Counted from the first letter of the stretch, positions 1-12,490 are shown. The stretch is 64,000 nt of DNA from Brachynemurus nebulosus (GCA_035578155.1 JAPWDM010000001.1:1488001-1552000); one strand, 5' to 3'. The notes: generated from the sequence alone by a model not told the origin. Numbers and translations: made by a program.

Positions 1-734
1 CATTATTTTCCTACGATTTTTATGTTAATGAAGAGGTTATATAGTCCAAATGACCGTATAATTTTAGGGAAATAATTTTGATGGTAATATTTCATAATTT
101 TAGTTGCTAGAATCTGACAACTGTTTTTCCCAGCGTTCTCACCATAAGATAATTTTTATATGCACATTTCCAATTATTTTTTAACTTTCAAAGTTTTGGT
201 TTTGTAAAATACAACAGAAATAGCACAATACTGTTCAAGGATATTTGTAAAACTGATTGGATAAAATTAAATAAACTGAGAAATCTTTAAATTATATTTG
301 ATCTCTTACCATGTACGTAGATATTTGCTGTTTAAGGTCCAGAGATCGATTTTTCACTTACCTGAAAAAGAAAAATTAAATTTAATAGACATAAAAACGA
401 AATTACGTAATTAATACAATAGCAGAGAAACTAATAGTTTATCATTAGATTAAATATTAAACAATTAAGTGATGGTGGTTTTTGTTGATCCCTGTAAAGG
501 CTTGTTCGGGATTATAAGAGTGGTTTACCACTTTACTGTCTGGTGACTTGTTGGGATCACTATCTGTCATCAGGTCTCCCCGAACGATATTTTATGCCTA
601 TCAAACGTTCGTAAATTTCATCTTTATTCGTAAATTTCATTTTAAAATTTAATTTCAAAACAATACATTGGTGGCTTAAAAGTAGTCTGTACACAATCGG
701 TAATATTGCTACTATTTCAAAATACTCTCAGTAT
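1..734. other. Unassigned A+T-rich stretch
   Basis: I see no coding signal. A G+C-richer patch at about 466-600 holds small dyads: gatccc near its left end pairs with gggatc about 75 bases on, and agtggt-tt-accact forms a 6-bp hairpin. It could be a decayed mobile-element end, but no partner end was found. Confidence 0.4.
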
Positions 735-736
735 TA

Positions 737-1699
737 GGGGAGAGCGGAGCTAAACCGTAACCCATTTTTCGTGTCTAGATTTCAAGCTAGACGAGTCCAA
801 TCGGTGTCGCAACATAGCGCCTGACCGCGGAAAATCACAGGATCGAGTTCGTTCCGCGGTGAAAAAACTTGTTTTTATTATTTCTCTTATAATTTTGGGG
901 CACTGTCAAATAAGAATTGGATGGAGAACCTTTACTTATGAGCTAGTAGCTATAAGATCATAACTACTTTTCTTAAGCTCTGTTTTGATCACTAGTGATG
1001 ACTAGTTAGGCGACGGAATTTGAGGTTAGGTTATGAAACTCTCACAAAGTACAGGATGGGGCTAAACCGTACAGAAGTATCCGTACCAAAAGTATCCGTA
1101 CAGAAGTATCCGTACCCAAATGGTTTAATATGGTAACATTAATAGATTGTAGTTGCTGCAGGAAATACCATAAACATTATAGTTTTAGTGCTGCCGAGTC
1201 TACAGATAACTTTACTTGTGATTTATGTTTAAATGTATAAACTTTAAATAAAATACTTTCGTTCTATAAACTTTATCACTTTTTTTGATAAAAGTTAACC
1301 AGACACTTTTTATACTTTTGTAAGTTGAACTAAATATACCGATAATACAAGTTAGTGTTTCTTAGCTGAGTCGACAATAAGTAATAAAATGTGTTTTGTA
1401 CAATAATTTATTGCATTACTGTTATTAACTTCCTTAATAAGATGATTTTTTTACTGTACGGTATAGCCCCTCCTACCGTACGGAATAGCCCCGACCCCCG
1501 GGGCTATTTCGTACAGAGACACTTTTTTTTGTAATTTAATTTAAATATGTAAACAGTGGAATAATTTAAATTTATTTGTGTGAAATCAATAGCCAGTGGT
1601 TCAAATTATATATTGCTTATTTTCTTATAATTTTATACTCGATATTAGCTGAGCAATAACAGCTCTCCCTTAAGTGTACGGGATAGCCCCGCTCTCCCC
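737..1699. mobile_element. Pogo/Tigger-like DNA transposon remnant, family 1
   Basis: The left end GGGGAGAGCGGAGCTAAACC is mirrored at the right end, with a few mismatches. Both ends are flanked by TA (735-736 and 1700-1701), the Tc1/mariner-pogo target duplication. The interior repeats a word from the TIR, GGGGCTATNCCGTAC: at 1058-1072, three shorter tandem pieces ending ATCCGTAC at 1076-1115, inverted copies at 1456-1470 and 1476-1492, a forward copy at 1500-1514, and the right end at 1676-1690. A zinc-finger-like C-terminal coding relic follows the left word cluster. At 963 bp it is too short for a full transposase, so it is an internal-deletion derivative. Superfamily rests on the TA duplication and the zinc tail shared with the 8375-9567 element. 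Confidence 0.82.
1115..1240 (+). pseudogene. C-terminal zinc-binding tail of a pogo-like transposase (relic)
   Basis: The open frame reads PKWFNMVTLIDC, then SCC, RKYHKHY, and ends FTCDLCLNV before TAA. The spacing (W, C-x-CC, Y-H-x-H-Y, then F-x-C-x-x-C) resembles the PHD-like zinc tail at the C-terminus of some insect pogo/Tigger-like transposases, and matches the tail at 9110-9229 in layout. There is no upstream coding sequence: the frame runs straight into the repeated TIR words, so the N-terminal and catalytic parts are deleted. No function is expected. Confidence 0.6.
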
Positions 1700-1814
1700 T
1701 ACTGATTGTGTATTAATAATATCGAAAAGTAATTATATAAGGAATTAACATTATGAAAATAGTGATTAATTATTATTATTGTTAGTAAATACTGACAGTT
1801 TTATTGACACTGTA

Positions 1815-3003
1815 GGGGAGAGGTGTGTCAATAGTAATAAAAAAAAATATACAGGCTAGTAATTTTGTATTTATTAGTCACAGAGAATTAAATTTTTGGT
1901 ACAAGATACTGGCATTTTTCAGGTTTTGAATGAGCTGCACAAAAATACTCTATGTTGACTTATAATTAAAATAGCTACATTTATGTGGACCAAAGTGTAA
2001 TGTTACAATCGTCACTAACAGAGGATCAATTGTTACAGGGCTTAGGTTCAATTGTAACACTCATTACATATTTAGATGAATTTACACGTTAGTTATTATA
2101 ATTAATCCTGTTTTATAAATTCTTCTTTTCATATTGAGTAAGGAAGGTGACAAATAGTACAGTTTCAGGCAACAGCTCTGAATTTTTTCTCTTTCTATTA
2201 CTCTTTTAACGGAATTCATATATACATCATTGAATGTAGTTCCTATCTTAGTTTTTCGTTTTGCATATTATATAGCATTTTTTTATTCTGAAAACAGTAT
2301 GACTTAGATTAGAGACTGATCCAACAGGATAAACTAATCATGGACCGAGATTTGGACTAGAAAGCAAGGTTTTGAACCGAACGATGATCTTAACCGAAAA
2401 TCAACATACCTATGTGCATATGTAAAACCAACTGATTTTGCTAAAGTGTAACCATTAATGGAAGGTTTTTCTTTTTTTTTCTTTCTTTTTTTTTTTAAAT
2501 TGTTAACCGAAGTCGTAACCTTTATTATTCCGATTCATACCTAAAATATAAAGTTTGATTTTGTTCAACTAAAATTTTTTGTCAGTGGTAATGTGTTACA
2601 ATTGACACTACTGAATTTGTTACAATTGTACCACCGCTGTTTCATTTTATAAAAAAAAATTCATAAAATATTAACTTTGATTAAAAAAGCGAAACTACCG
2701 ATCTGATAATATTATTTGATTGCTTGTGTTTCCAATAAAATCACTTTTCTTCAAATTGATCGGGTATTTACTGCAAAAATCAAAAAATTGTTAACGCACT
2801 CAAAATTTACGTTTAGCTTATATAAATACATTTGATATTGCTGAGAGAAAACCGCCAAATGATATTAACTAAAAGTTTTGTCAGTAAAGCACTACTTTAG
2901 AAGCCACTTTGTGATATATAATACTCCTCAATAGAGTTGATAGATCTCTCGCAAATTTTGAAGTTACAATTGACCCTCTGTTACTACTGACACACCTCTC
3001 CCC
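1815..3003. mobile_element. TA-flanked pogo-like TIR element, family 2
   Basis: Both ends carry GGGGAGAGGTGTGTCA as a perfect 16-bp inverted repeat, with TA at 1813-1814 and 3004-3005. Internal words of the form TGTTACAATTGACAC recur in both orientations: 2001-2010, 2026-2037, 2047-2060, 2594-2608, 2618-2633 and again next to the right end at about 2962-2995. No recognisable transposase fragment was found. It shares the GGGGAGAG tip with the element 115 bp to its left but has a different inner word. Length 1189 bp suggests a non-autonomous derivative. Confidence 0.8.
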
Positions 3004-3005
3004 TA

Positions 3006-3541
3006 CAGACTGTCTAAGGCTAGTTCTGTCTCGAAGTTATAGTAAAGTACCTATACATGTATCTGCAGACACCAGTTACAACCCTGAAATTTTATCAGAA
3101 TACGAAGTGTAATAATACAGATAATGGGTTATACTAGGCTTCTAGATCTATCTAGAGATAGATAAATCGTAAAAATAAAAATTGTATAACAAAAAAAAAG
3201 TAAAATACATAGTTGGTTCTTTGAAATTGAAAGGCTAATGGTTCAGACTGTAATCTTGTTTAATAAATTGCATGTAGTATGTAACAGTGATATTGAAAAA
3301 TCATGAGTGGAAAATTCCACATACAAGTAGGTAATATAAATAGAGTAAATAGAAGAAAAAACTATGTCGTGTAAATACGAAAATAATTTATTTATCCACA
3401 TCTATCACTACAAGATTAATTTAACGCGTAAGGGGCGTTTCACACATATACACAGTTTCCGTGGCGGTTCACAGGGCACGAACCGGTATTCATTCCAAAT
3501 CTAGATAGTTTCGATAGTAGTAGCGATATCATACACAACTC
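3006..3541. other. Unassigned A+T-rich stretch
   Basis: No coding or repeat signal was recognised. A somewhat G+C-richer patch at about 3421-3500 has no clear identity. Confidence 0.35.
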
Positions 3542-3543
3542 CA

Positions 3544-3628
3544 CACGGAAAGAAAATTCATATAAAAATTACTGTGCTCAGCACTACAATCGACGTGTAA
3601 AACGCGAACATATTCAATTTTGTACGGT
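3544..3628 (+). repeat. Half copy of a palindromic MITE
   Basis: This stretch matches one arm plus the loop of the palindromic element at 12495-12658: a CACGGA-type tip, then tacaatcgacgtgtaa, then the loop word tgtacggtaaaa. The second arm is absent next to it. A possible displaced partner tip, ctctccgtg, lies at about 4386-4395, but the link is weak. Confidence 0.6.
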
Positions 3629-4241
3629 AAAAATATAAAAATTATAATTATTCATAGAAAATTTAAAGGATAGAATATTGTTTCCGTAATATTAGTTCCG
3701 TAAAATTTGTAAAACAGCACAGTAAAAAGTTCCATTGCCGAAAAAAAAAATTTTTAATTGTTTTTCTTACAAAAATTACCATGCTGTATTATAATATTTG
3801 AAATGCTATGTATCTGCTAAAAGTAGAAAGAAAAAAATAGAAAGAAGGTTGTATTTGTTGTGAACGCTGTTGAAATGTACCTCACTAATAGCAAGTCACA
3901 TAGCCAACCATAGGTTTGGACGACCAACTTAGTCAGACGGGTCGGACCAAGCACCTTGATTCATTAGACTGTCTTACAAGCAGCAAGCAGTATTCATTAC
4001 ACTGTGTTAGAGGACAGGGATGTCACCGTTTAATTCATCATTTTGTTACTTCACTATCTTTAGTATTAGAATATATTGTTGGAAATCATTTTTGTATGCA
4101 TCATAAAGTTCTTACAGGTTCGAAGTTTTTATAGGTACCGCCCAAGCAACATAAGGTTGCGCGTCAGATGCGCAAATGAAAGAGTACGACAACAAGAATT
4201 AAACTATAACATATATGCATAAGAGTGTGATAAAAATTGGG

Positions 4242-4296
4242 TTAGCACATTAAATTTTACCATGCTAGCACATTAAATTTTACCATGCTAGCACAT
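4242..4296 (+). repeat. Short tandem repeat, 23-bp period
   Basis: Two full units and a partial third of a 23-bp unit (starting YTAGCACATTAAATTTTACC) lie head to tail. A related inverted stretch, gagcatggtaatttttctg, sits about 50 bp downstream. Origin unknown. Confidence 0.8.
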
Positions 4297-4399
4297 ATTT
4301 TTTATTTTGGTCGTCGATCGCGCATGCATTATAAGAGAGCATGGTAATTTTTCTGAAATTTTATCTACAAAAATTATATGATTTTTCTCTCCGTGCATG

Positions 4400-6561
4400 T
4401 ACATGGTAATTAAATATGAATTACAGTTAAATAGAATATAAATCAATGGTACGAGCGCTGGGAAGACATATTTTGAATATAATGACGTAATATTATAGCT
4501 CTTAAGAAGCGTCTTATATGAAAAATATTGCATTTTTCAAACAAAAGCTCTGTAACTGTAAAACCATGATATTCAGTAAACTTTTGTTACACTAATAACT
4601 TAAGCCTATGTATAAAATTTATTAATATAGTAGTAATTGAGAAACGATTTTTGGAATGTCGTAATAAAAACAGTAGTCTCGAACAGAGGTTCTTAAACTG
4701 TTTCTTCGGTTTGCTCTACTTAATCATAACCATTCCGAAAAATTTTATTATAGTTATCAAATTAAAAGAAATATTTAATACAATTGAAAATTAAATTATT
4801 TCTGATTAAACGGGTGATTCTGTTCATAAAGAAAATTATTGTTTTTTTACTCATAATGCCTCTCAACTCAAAACGTATATTTGGATGTTTCGATATTTGA
4901 TATTTATTGAAGAAACTTGGGAATCTACAAGCGTTACAGTTTGTGAAATTTAATTTTAATTTTTACTGCTCAAAAGTTAATCAAAACAAATTTTTCTTAT
5001 GTACTCAATTTTTATATTTTCATTTGCAAACATCGCCAATAATGTTCCACACTGCCTTAAATTTAAAATTGGTATGAAAGTTCAAAATGGATTCTAGCTT
5101 TCATACTCGACTTATCTAATGTTGTTGAATAATAAATTCAAACAACAAATCTAATTCATTTCATTTTTATGGTTACTAATTATTTTTAAAAATTGAATTT
5201 CGTAACGTCATCACGTATACTAAAATTTTTAAAAACTTCGAAAACCATAATTTTATTATTAGAAATATGAAATCTGAGGGTACTCATAAATTTTTGATAC
5301 TGCTTTCTTTCATTTTTGACAAAATCGAAACTTGATAAGATTAAGATAACAGAAAAGTCATCTTCCGCAAGTAAGTCACATTCCCTTAACGAATTTGATT
5401 GTTTTGACTTAAGATTTTTCTAATTATTTAATTATGTATTTTTTGTTAAAGTTGTCTCAAAAATATAGATTATTAAACAGATCCAAGGGGTTATCTAGTT
5501 ACTTTTGGCGAAAAATGTAGATACTGTTTAGTGTTTCTGATGCGAAGGAGTTTGAATGCGAAAAAAACACTTCTGTTCTAGGAGGAAACGCTTTATACAC
5601 TGAAAAACTCTGGCTTCAAAAAAGTATTTCTAGAAAACATTAGCAGTCCTGTTGAAATATTAACGAGAAAATTTCTTAGCACCCACGCAAAAAGTTTAAT
5701 AACCATAAAAATATTAATAACAACAATATTATCAAAGCCGGAAGGAAAAACTTAAGTACAAAAAAGAGGTCACTTTTAAAATATAATTAAACACAATTTA
5801 TGTGGGTATTGGTTGGATGAAAGAAATTGAAAAGCGTAAAATTAATTAATCATAAACGTGGTGGTACTTTGTTCTTTATCAAAAAAAAAAAACAAACCGT
5901 TGTGTATTTGCAATATATAAGGCAACACACATGCATATCTAATTCGTCATTTTGCTATTATTATGCTTAGAAGTTTATACATACATACATATTGTTGATG
6001 ATTTATTTTATTTGCATAGATTAGAGTACATAGTTGTTATTACGCTCCCAGCACCTCCGTCAATTCCGTACATGTATGTTCAAACATGTACATACATACA
6101 TTTATGCGCATAAGAATATAATATGCATATAGGTAATTATGCTGTTGTACAATGTATAACTTTATGCATAACATGGATATAGAAAAGAATACTAATGACT
6201 TTTACTTCTCAATATACCATATCATTTATTTTTCACTTTCTTTTATTAAAAATGAAAATAAAAATAAAAGGGAAAAACGTATTGGAGTCAACCCATTAGA
6301 AATCACCCAGCCATGTTGTTCAACATTTTTTATTTTTCTAATTTTTTTACCAGTTTTACTCCTCAGTGCTAAGTGGTGCAAAACTAAAGTTAAAAAAATT
6401 TTCAAGCTGATGCTTTTTTTGGGGGGTTATTTTAAGTTTGCTTCGGGACCGTTTCTTGGCAGTAAGTAAAATTATCAGAATAATATGCTCTAGATATTTT
6501 GTAGAATATCACCTAAGGAGGAAAGTGAAAAAAAATTCACAACTATAAAGTAAAAATTAAC
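4400..6561. other. Unassigned A+T-rich stretch
   Basis: I found no conserved coding signal. A 105-codon frame at 6152-6469 has one hydrophobic segment and ends near a donor-like GTAAGT at about 6461, but nothing else supports an exon. Short acatacat words around 5980-6110 are simple low-complexity DNA. Confidence 0.35.
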
Positions 6562-7136
6562 TTAAGGGGGTATTCTAGTCTAGACGCTCGATTTTGAGGT
6601 GATTTTAAGGGCAAAATAGAAAAAAAAAACAGTAAACATTTTAAGTATCCATTTTTTAGCAGTTTTCTTTATTGGTATTTGAAAAGTATAAAAATGTATA
6701 AAAATTTTAAAAAAATTCAAAATTGAAATCGGTATAGGCCGGCAAAGTGGCGACTCAAAAAAAATAGTGTCTCCTGGTTGACGTGATTCAAAGTTTCGAA
6801 CCCCCTGGTGATCTAAAACATAAAAGTTAATTCTTAATAAACAAGGATGTAGAATTAGTTGGACATAGCCGATTTGAAAAAATAATTTTTTTCACAAAAT
6901 GGCGTCCATTTAAAAAGAAAAATCATTTTTTCGCCTCCTTTTTTCAACTTTGGAAATTTTTTAAAAATAGTAAAAAAATAATAGTAAAAAATCCCTACGT
7001 CTGGCCAATTTTGGTAGTATTAAGAAGGTCTGTACCAAATTTCAAGTAAATCGGTGCATTAGAATTTGAGATATCATGTCAACCGTGTCGAAAAAAATAG
7101 TTTCGAGCATATTAAAAATTTGAATTTAACACTGAA

Positions 7137-7690
<554 letters not shown>

Positions 7691-7818
7691 AATAACTCCG
7701 AAAATAATTCGGATTTCCGTAAATCCGTTTAGAGGCTTATTCTTAAAGGTCTGAACTGTGAAAATATAAAAAAAAGAAGAATCGATTTTTTCGAATTTCT
7801 GTAGAATACTCCCTTTAA

Positions 7819-8372
7819 AATTGAACTTTCAGAGCTGCAAAATTATTAAAAGGAAGGAAGACGCAGTTTAATTTTTTTTTCTTGTATGACTTATTATAGG
7901 ACTACTAGTTGTAGAAGTTTTAAGCTTCAGAACTTTCTGCTTTTTTTATAAAGTTTTTCAAAAACGGCCAAGATCGTATTTTGGAAATATTTGAACTTAA
8001 ATATCTTAAAAGTGACTGATTGTGAGTGAGAAATCATGACATTAATATAAAGTACACTTTTTTGTGATATAAAATTATGTTAAAAATTTTGTGACAGAGA
8101 TCAACTGGTTCCAGAATTATACTGCATCAAATTTAGTTAAAAATTAGGTTAAGTAAAAATAAGATAGCACTATAAAAAAAAAAATAAATAAACTATATAT
8201 ACAGACACGCTCCAATAAAAGATTTCTGCACCTGCCTTTTTTATATATATTGAAACGAAAAAATTTGTTGTAAGGTCATATAGTAAATAAAATGCCAAAC
8301 TTCAAAAATATAGATCAATTTCTTCTGTTAAAAAAATTCTCGAAATTATCTTTATTTTCACTTGTTTAAAAG
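7819..8372. other. Unassigned A+T-rich stretch
   Basis: No gene, RNA or repeat was recognised between the TTAA-flanked element and the next TA-flanked transposon. Confidence 0.35.
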
Positions 8373-8867
8373 TAGGGGAGACCGGGTCTAGTTGATACAG
8401 GTCCAAGTTGATACAATAGCAATAACATTTTAGGACGCGTGCGTGAAGCGTTGAGATGCTGTGGGTAGATGCACCAAATCGACTTTCAACTATCACGTTT
8501 GTGTACGAAGCCAATATTCCTCTCATTAATTATTTATAAAGTAAAATTTGTTTTTTCACATTAAAAGTAAATTTTTTGTGCTTTGTTTAAATAGTAATTG
8601 TGAACATTTAAGTGTATTTATTAGTAGATATTTACATCTTACTATATTCCTTGATCAAATGGTAATAATCTTTACTAACAAATATAGAATTTATTCTAAC
8701 CTACTTCAAATTATTTTAAATTAAATGTAATGACGTCGTTTGGGTCAAGTTGATACGTTTCGCGTGGGTCAAGTTGATACGTTTCGCGTGGCTAAAGTTA
8801 GTACAGTGTATCAACTTAACCCACATAATTTTAATCAACTGTTTGTTTTTATTTTTGTTTTTCAGGA

Positions 8868-9109
8868 ATGCCGAAAAAAACTAACAGAGGTGAAGTGCCT
8901 ATCGAACGGTTTGAAAGAGCGTACGTCGAAAGACACAGTGGTCGGTTATCAGTGCGGGAAGCTCAAAAAACTTTTAATATTGATAAAATGACATTATTAA
9001 CATACAAGAAAAAAAGAGAACAGATTTAAATTTAAGATCCATTCCCACATATTCTTATGGGCTATGCAAAAAGTAGGCAGATTTTAAATGATAATTTAGA
9101 AAAAGAACT
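8868..9109 (+). pseudogene. N-terminal DNA-binding part of a pogo-like transposase (broken)
   Basis: From ATG at 8868 the frame begins MPKKTNRGEVPIERFER and continues through SVREAQKTFNIDKMTLLTYK to a stop at 9027-9029. The start MPKKTNRG and the helix-turn-helix pattern around REAQKTFNID are typical of the Psq-type domain in pogo/Tigger transposases and related domesticated genes. In the same frame after two stops comes GYAKSRQILNDNLEKEL, which fits the linker that follows this domain in the family. The frame then stops and jumps phase into the zinc tail. It is broken by nonsense codons and the catalytic DDE domain is missing. Confidence 0.85.
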
Positions 9110-9229
9110 AAAGACTGGATTCAGTGCATAAATTGTAAAAAATGGGCGCACATTGGTTGTGGAGAAGAAAGCCCTTTTTACACTTGTCTTAATTGTCAAT
9201 CGGATTTATGTTTATCTGACTCAGATTAA
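9110..9229 (+). pseudogene. C-terminal zinc tail of a pogo-like transposase (relic)
   Basis: Forty codons begin KDWIQCINCKKWAHIGC, continue with FYTCLNC, and end LCLSDSD before TAA. The C-x-x-C, W-A-H-x-x-C, C-x-x-C spacing is PHD-like and is known at the C-terminus of some insect pogo-type transposases. It follows the N-terminal relic in a different phase, so about 9105-9112 is the deletion junction. The tail may bind a chromatin or protein partner in the intact family; that is inference. Confidence 0.8.
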
Positions 9230-9569
9230 TTAATAAACTATTTTATCAATATTAACGGAGTTTTAACTATACTTAGGTTTGCAATATATAAAATTTCCCT
9301 AGCCATAACACGCCCTACACATACGAGTATCAACCTGACCCACCCGAGTATCAACTTCCCCCAGCCAGGGGAAAGTTGATACATTTTGACTTCTTGCAAA
9401 AAAGTATTATTTTTTTTTCTATTACCTAATTAAAAAAAATTTGATGTGTCGTATCACAAAGGAAGAGTTACTGCTTCCACTAAAACTTTAATTTTCTTTG
9501 TATGATAAAAAACAAAAACAATAAAATTAAAAGTTTAAAAAGTGTATCAACTAGACCCGGTCTCCCCTA

Positions 9570-10265
9570 TTTCTTTCCTTAAAAAGCAATCAAGAACCGA
9601 ACTCAGCGACATGGTTTTTGGACCAAATGCGTCATAAATGCGCTCTTAATCCTGAATAACACCAGTCTTGTGGATAATCACATTTGTGTAGTATTCTATC
9701 GTGTTGAGAAATCATTAAATTTTCTACGCAGTAAGGAAAAAAATTATTGTAAATATTTTACATGAGAACGTAAGAAAAAATAATTTTATTTATGCATAAA
9801 ATATTTGTGTTTTAATAATAAAACACATAACAAAGAGTATGAAAAAGAAGGTCTAGGTAACATAGTGAAATCACAAGAGAAGGAAAGGAAGTTTCGCAAA
9901 ACGCCCTTAGATAGATACATACTTACGTTCATAAGTATATACAAACAAGATTGACTATTACTTTAAGAAATTAACAGCATTATAAAGATTAGACAGATTA
10001 TGATACTATTACATTTATAAATTATATTGCATTTATTTTACAAAGTTATATTAGATTTTTAATTAGAATTATTGCCTTGAAAGAAACACTGACAGTTACG
10101 AAACTCTAACTATAGTACCTATATGTATGCATTATAACGTGCTGTAATATTACAGACAGTCAAAAACAAAACTTAAAAGGCAGCTATGAAATATGAATAT
10201 GTGTTGTATTTAATATACATAGGTACATATATGTATATTTGATTATTAATTTTATAAAACGTGAA
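9570..10265. other. Unassigned A+T-rich stretch
   Basis: No gene or repeat was recognised. On the minus strand this would be 3' flank of the coding piece at 10271-10480. AATAAA on that strand (10266-10271) overlaps its stop codon. Confidence 0.35.
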
Positions 10266-10270
10266 TTTAT

Positions 10271-10480
10271 TCATTCCTTTTTCCCAACAGTGCCACCAAT
10301 TTCATTATGAGGTACAGCAGAAGCCCCGTAAACTTGTGTTCCATAAACTTGCTGTCTCTCTAATTTTGACTGGATAATTTCTCTACTCTTGACAATATTT
10401 TCTCCCACCATGATTCTTCCGTAACCAATTAAATTCGTAATTAATGATGCGTATAGCGTATATTTGGTATCCTTCTCTAC
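10271..10480 (-). CDS. Coding fragment, last exon or 5'-truncated retrocopy, protein unknown
   Basis: Sixty-nine codons are open on the minus strand, ending at TGA (10271-10273). The frame includes LITNLIGYGRIMVGENIV, then KSREIIQSKLERQQ, then VYGTQVYGASAVPHNEIGG, and ends TVGKKE. Base composition is clearly richer in G+C than the flanks and the residue mix is balanced, unlike the Ile/Lys/Phe/Asn-rich frames elsewhere in the window. There is no ATG near the upstream edge and TAG immediately precedes it, so the piece is either the final exon of a gene lying to the right or a truncated retrocopy. The upstream edge aaatag|GTAGAG would be a weak acceptor with no pyrimidine tract. An AATAAA overlaps the stop. 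I do not recognise the protein. No partner exon was found in the window. Confidence 0.55.
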   Translation of the reverse strand, partial: VEKDTKYTLYASLITNLIGYGRIMVGENIVKSREIIQSKLERQQVYGTQVYGASAVPHNEIGGTVGKKE

Positions 10481-12490
10481 CTATTTCTTTTTTTAGATTT
10501 AAATTGCGTATGTTGCGCATTCAGTGCACATAAGAGTAGTAAATAGTGGGAATGTCAAGACTAGAGAATGATCTTGGAGATGCTTGTCAAGATTAGGGAG
10601 CTTTTACTGTACTACCAAGCCCGAAGCGTATATGTAAAAAATTGTGGATAGCAGTGTGCCTGAGTGTGGTTGATACCGCTTAAGGCATTTAGTTAGTCGG
10701 TGTCAGTCACCGAATGCACAACGCACTGTAATGTATAGTTAGACCATTGTTAGCTTTGACTCCACCTTTCTCTGTCCGACACTATGTGTTTTTTAATTGT
10801 GTGTGTGACGACTGACAAGTTGCAAACATCAAAACAACACCACTACAAACAGTGTGTACCTACACAACATAATGATTGAAAGTAGAGGGGATTTTTTGTC
10901 TACACTGGTATCACTAGCGCAGAGATAGCAACTTGGCTTCTGGTTATTTTGTGGGTACTACATACAGTCTGTTTAAAAGTTACTTGATTACAATAACTTT
11001 TTAATCTACTTAAAAAAAAAATTTTAACAAATTGGCTCTGCAGTATCCCGCGCCGTACCTATAATCACATTTTTCTCCCTTGGTTCAATTTTTATCCGAC
11101 TGACTTTGAACTATAACCTAATAATGCGTTTCTCTAGTGAAGGTCGTAGGATCTTTTGGTTAATTTTTGCCGAAAATCATTAAATCGGCGTATTTTTTTG
11201 TAAGAAATTAATCGGGAGAAATGTTAGACAAGGGAGCAAAATATGGTTGTATTGGAACAGATGCTGTGTTGCCATTATTTAGCATTTTATACCTTAAAAA
11301 TGAAAACGGAACCTTTATAAAACCACTCTCATGTCTGTCAGCCCGTCTATCACAGAGGTTTTTCTCGAAAACTATGTAATGTGTAGATTTGAAATTTGGC
11401 ATAATGTTATAGGTCCTAATAGCCAGTCAACGATTAGAAAAAATTTTTTTTTAATTAAAATGGAGGTTAGTTTGATTCAAAAAAACGTTTTAGTTAATAT
11501 AATGTGAATTATCATTTGAAAGAACTACCCCCAAAAATTCTAAAAAAATGTTCTATAACTTTTGGTCCAGTGGTCTTATTGATATACCTCGACTAGAAAT
11601 TACTCTCTTCTTCCTCGATTTTTTAGGTTTTTAAAGCTAAAATTTTGATTTTATTAGGGTTAGTAGATGCTAAGTCATAGATTATACCGGAAAACTACGG
11701 ATTTTTTCGACAGTGTAATAATTGCTGGGGGAAAAATATTTTAAAGAAGGAGGAACGCAGTAAAAAATAACGTATTTACTAATGTTTCAGTACAATATAA
11801 GACAATTCCTGTATTTTTTAGTTATGACAGACAAATTTGGACAATATTTAAATGTACCTACATAAATAAAAGAAGCTTAATTTGGTTTAATGACTGCTCA
11901 CTGTACGGAACTCTAATTGTGGAAACGGGACCCTAAAATTTTTGTACCTTAAAACTTGTATGTTTATGTGTACGAAGTGGAATATCAATAAATCATTTCA
12001 TTTCTTTTAAATAAATTTGAGAATTCTTTGAATTTTTCACAGACAAAATTTTTTGAAATGTAAATTTAATTTTGTTTGCAACTGTATAAATGAACAGATA
12101 TAGATATATGTATATTGCACACATAAAATTGAAGTATTAATATAAACAAAAAGAAATAACAGTGCAATGAGAATTAATAGGCATTGAACAAAATTTTAGT
12201 AATAAAATTTAATTTGATTTTTTTAAAATCTAAATTAATCAATATTATCTGAAATCATTATTTTAGGTACATATTATTGTTTCTTTGAATTCATTTATTC
12301 GTGGATTTTTGTTTATTCATTTACTTCGGTTCTGATGTTATTACAATGCACAAATGAATAATGGGTAATTGTACGAATACTATTGAAGTTTAATTTTAGT
12401 TTAATAGAAGTGAAAATAAAATACTAGCGCTAATTATACAGGTGAGTTTTAAAAGGGTAAACCTAGAGTCAATTGTAATTATTATATGTA
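10481..12490. other. Unassigned stretch with fragments of interspersed repeats
   Basis: About 10680-10910 shares text with about 44250-44435, best at acaaacagtgtgtacctac (near 10845 and 44358) and attttttgtct downstream. About 11280-11420 has the ctgtcagcccgtct...tttctcgaaaacta text common in insect repeats, without definable ends. No coding signal was recognised. Confidence 0.4.

Larger units (their letters stand above)
8375..9567 (+). mobile_element. Pogo-like transposon, internal-deletion derivative, family 3
   Basis: The TIR is perfect over 25 bp (starting GGGGAGACCGGGTCTAG) with TA at 8373-8374 and 9568-9569. Words of the form GGGTCAAGTTGATAC recur: 8391-8415, two tandem 24-bp units at 8742-8765 and 8766-8789, inverted copies at about 8807-8823, 9325-9343 and 9345-9362, and a forward copy at 9368-9383. 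The interior holds a pogo-type N-terminus and a zinc-binding C-terminus joined without the catalytic middle. This is the best-preserved member of the group and fixes the superfamily for the others by analogy. An acceptor-like tttttgtttttcag lies just before the start codon, suggesting the intact gene had a 5' intron. Confidence 0.9.

Noticed and set aside
6152..6469. 105-codon frame with one hydrophobic segment and a donor-like GTAAGT near its end
   Set aside because: T-rich DNA readily gives hydrophobic frames, and nothing else supports an exon.
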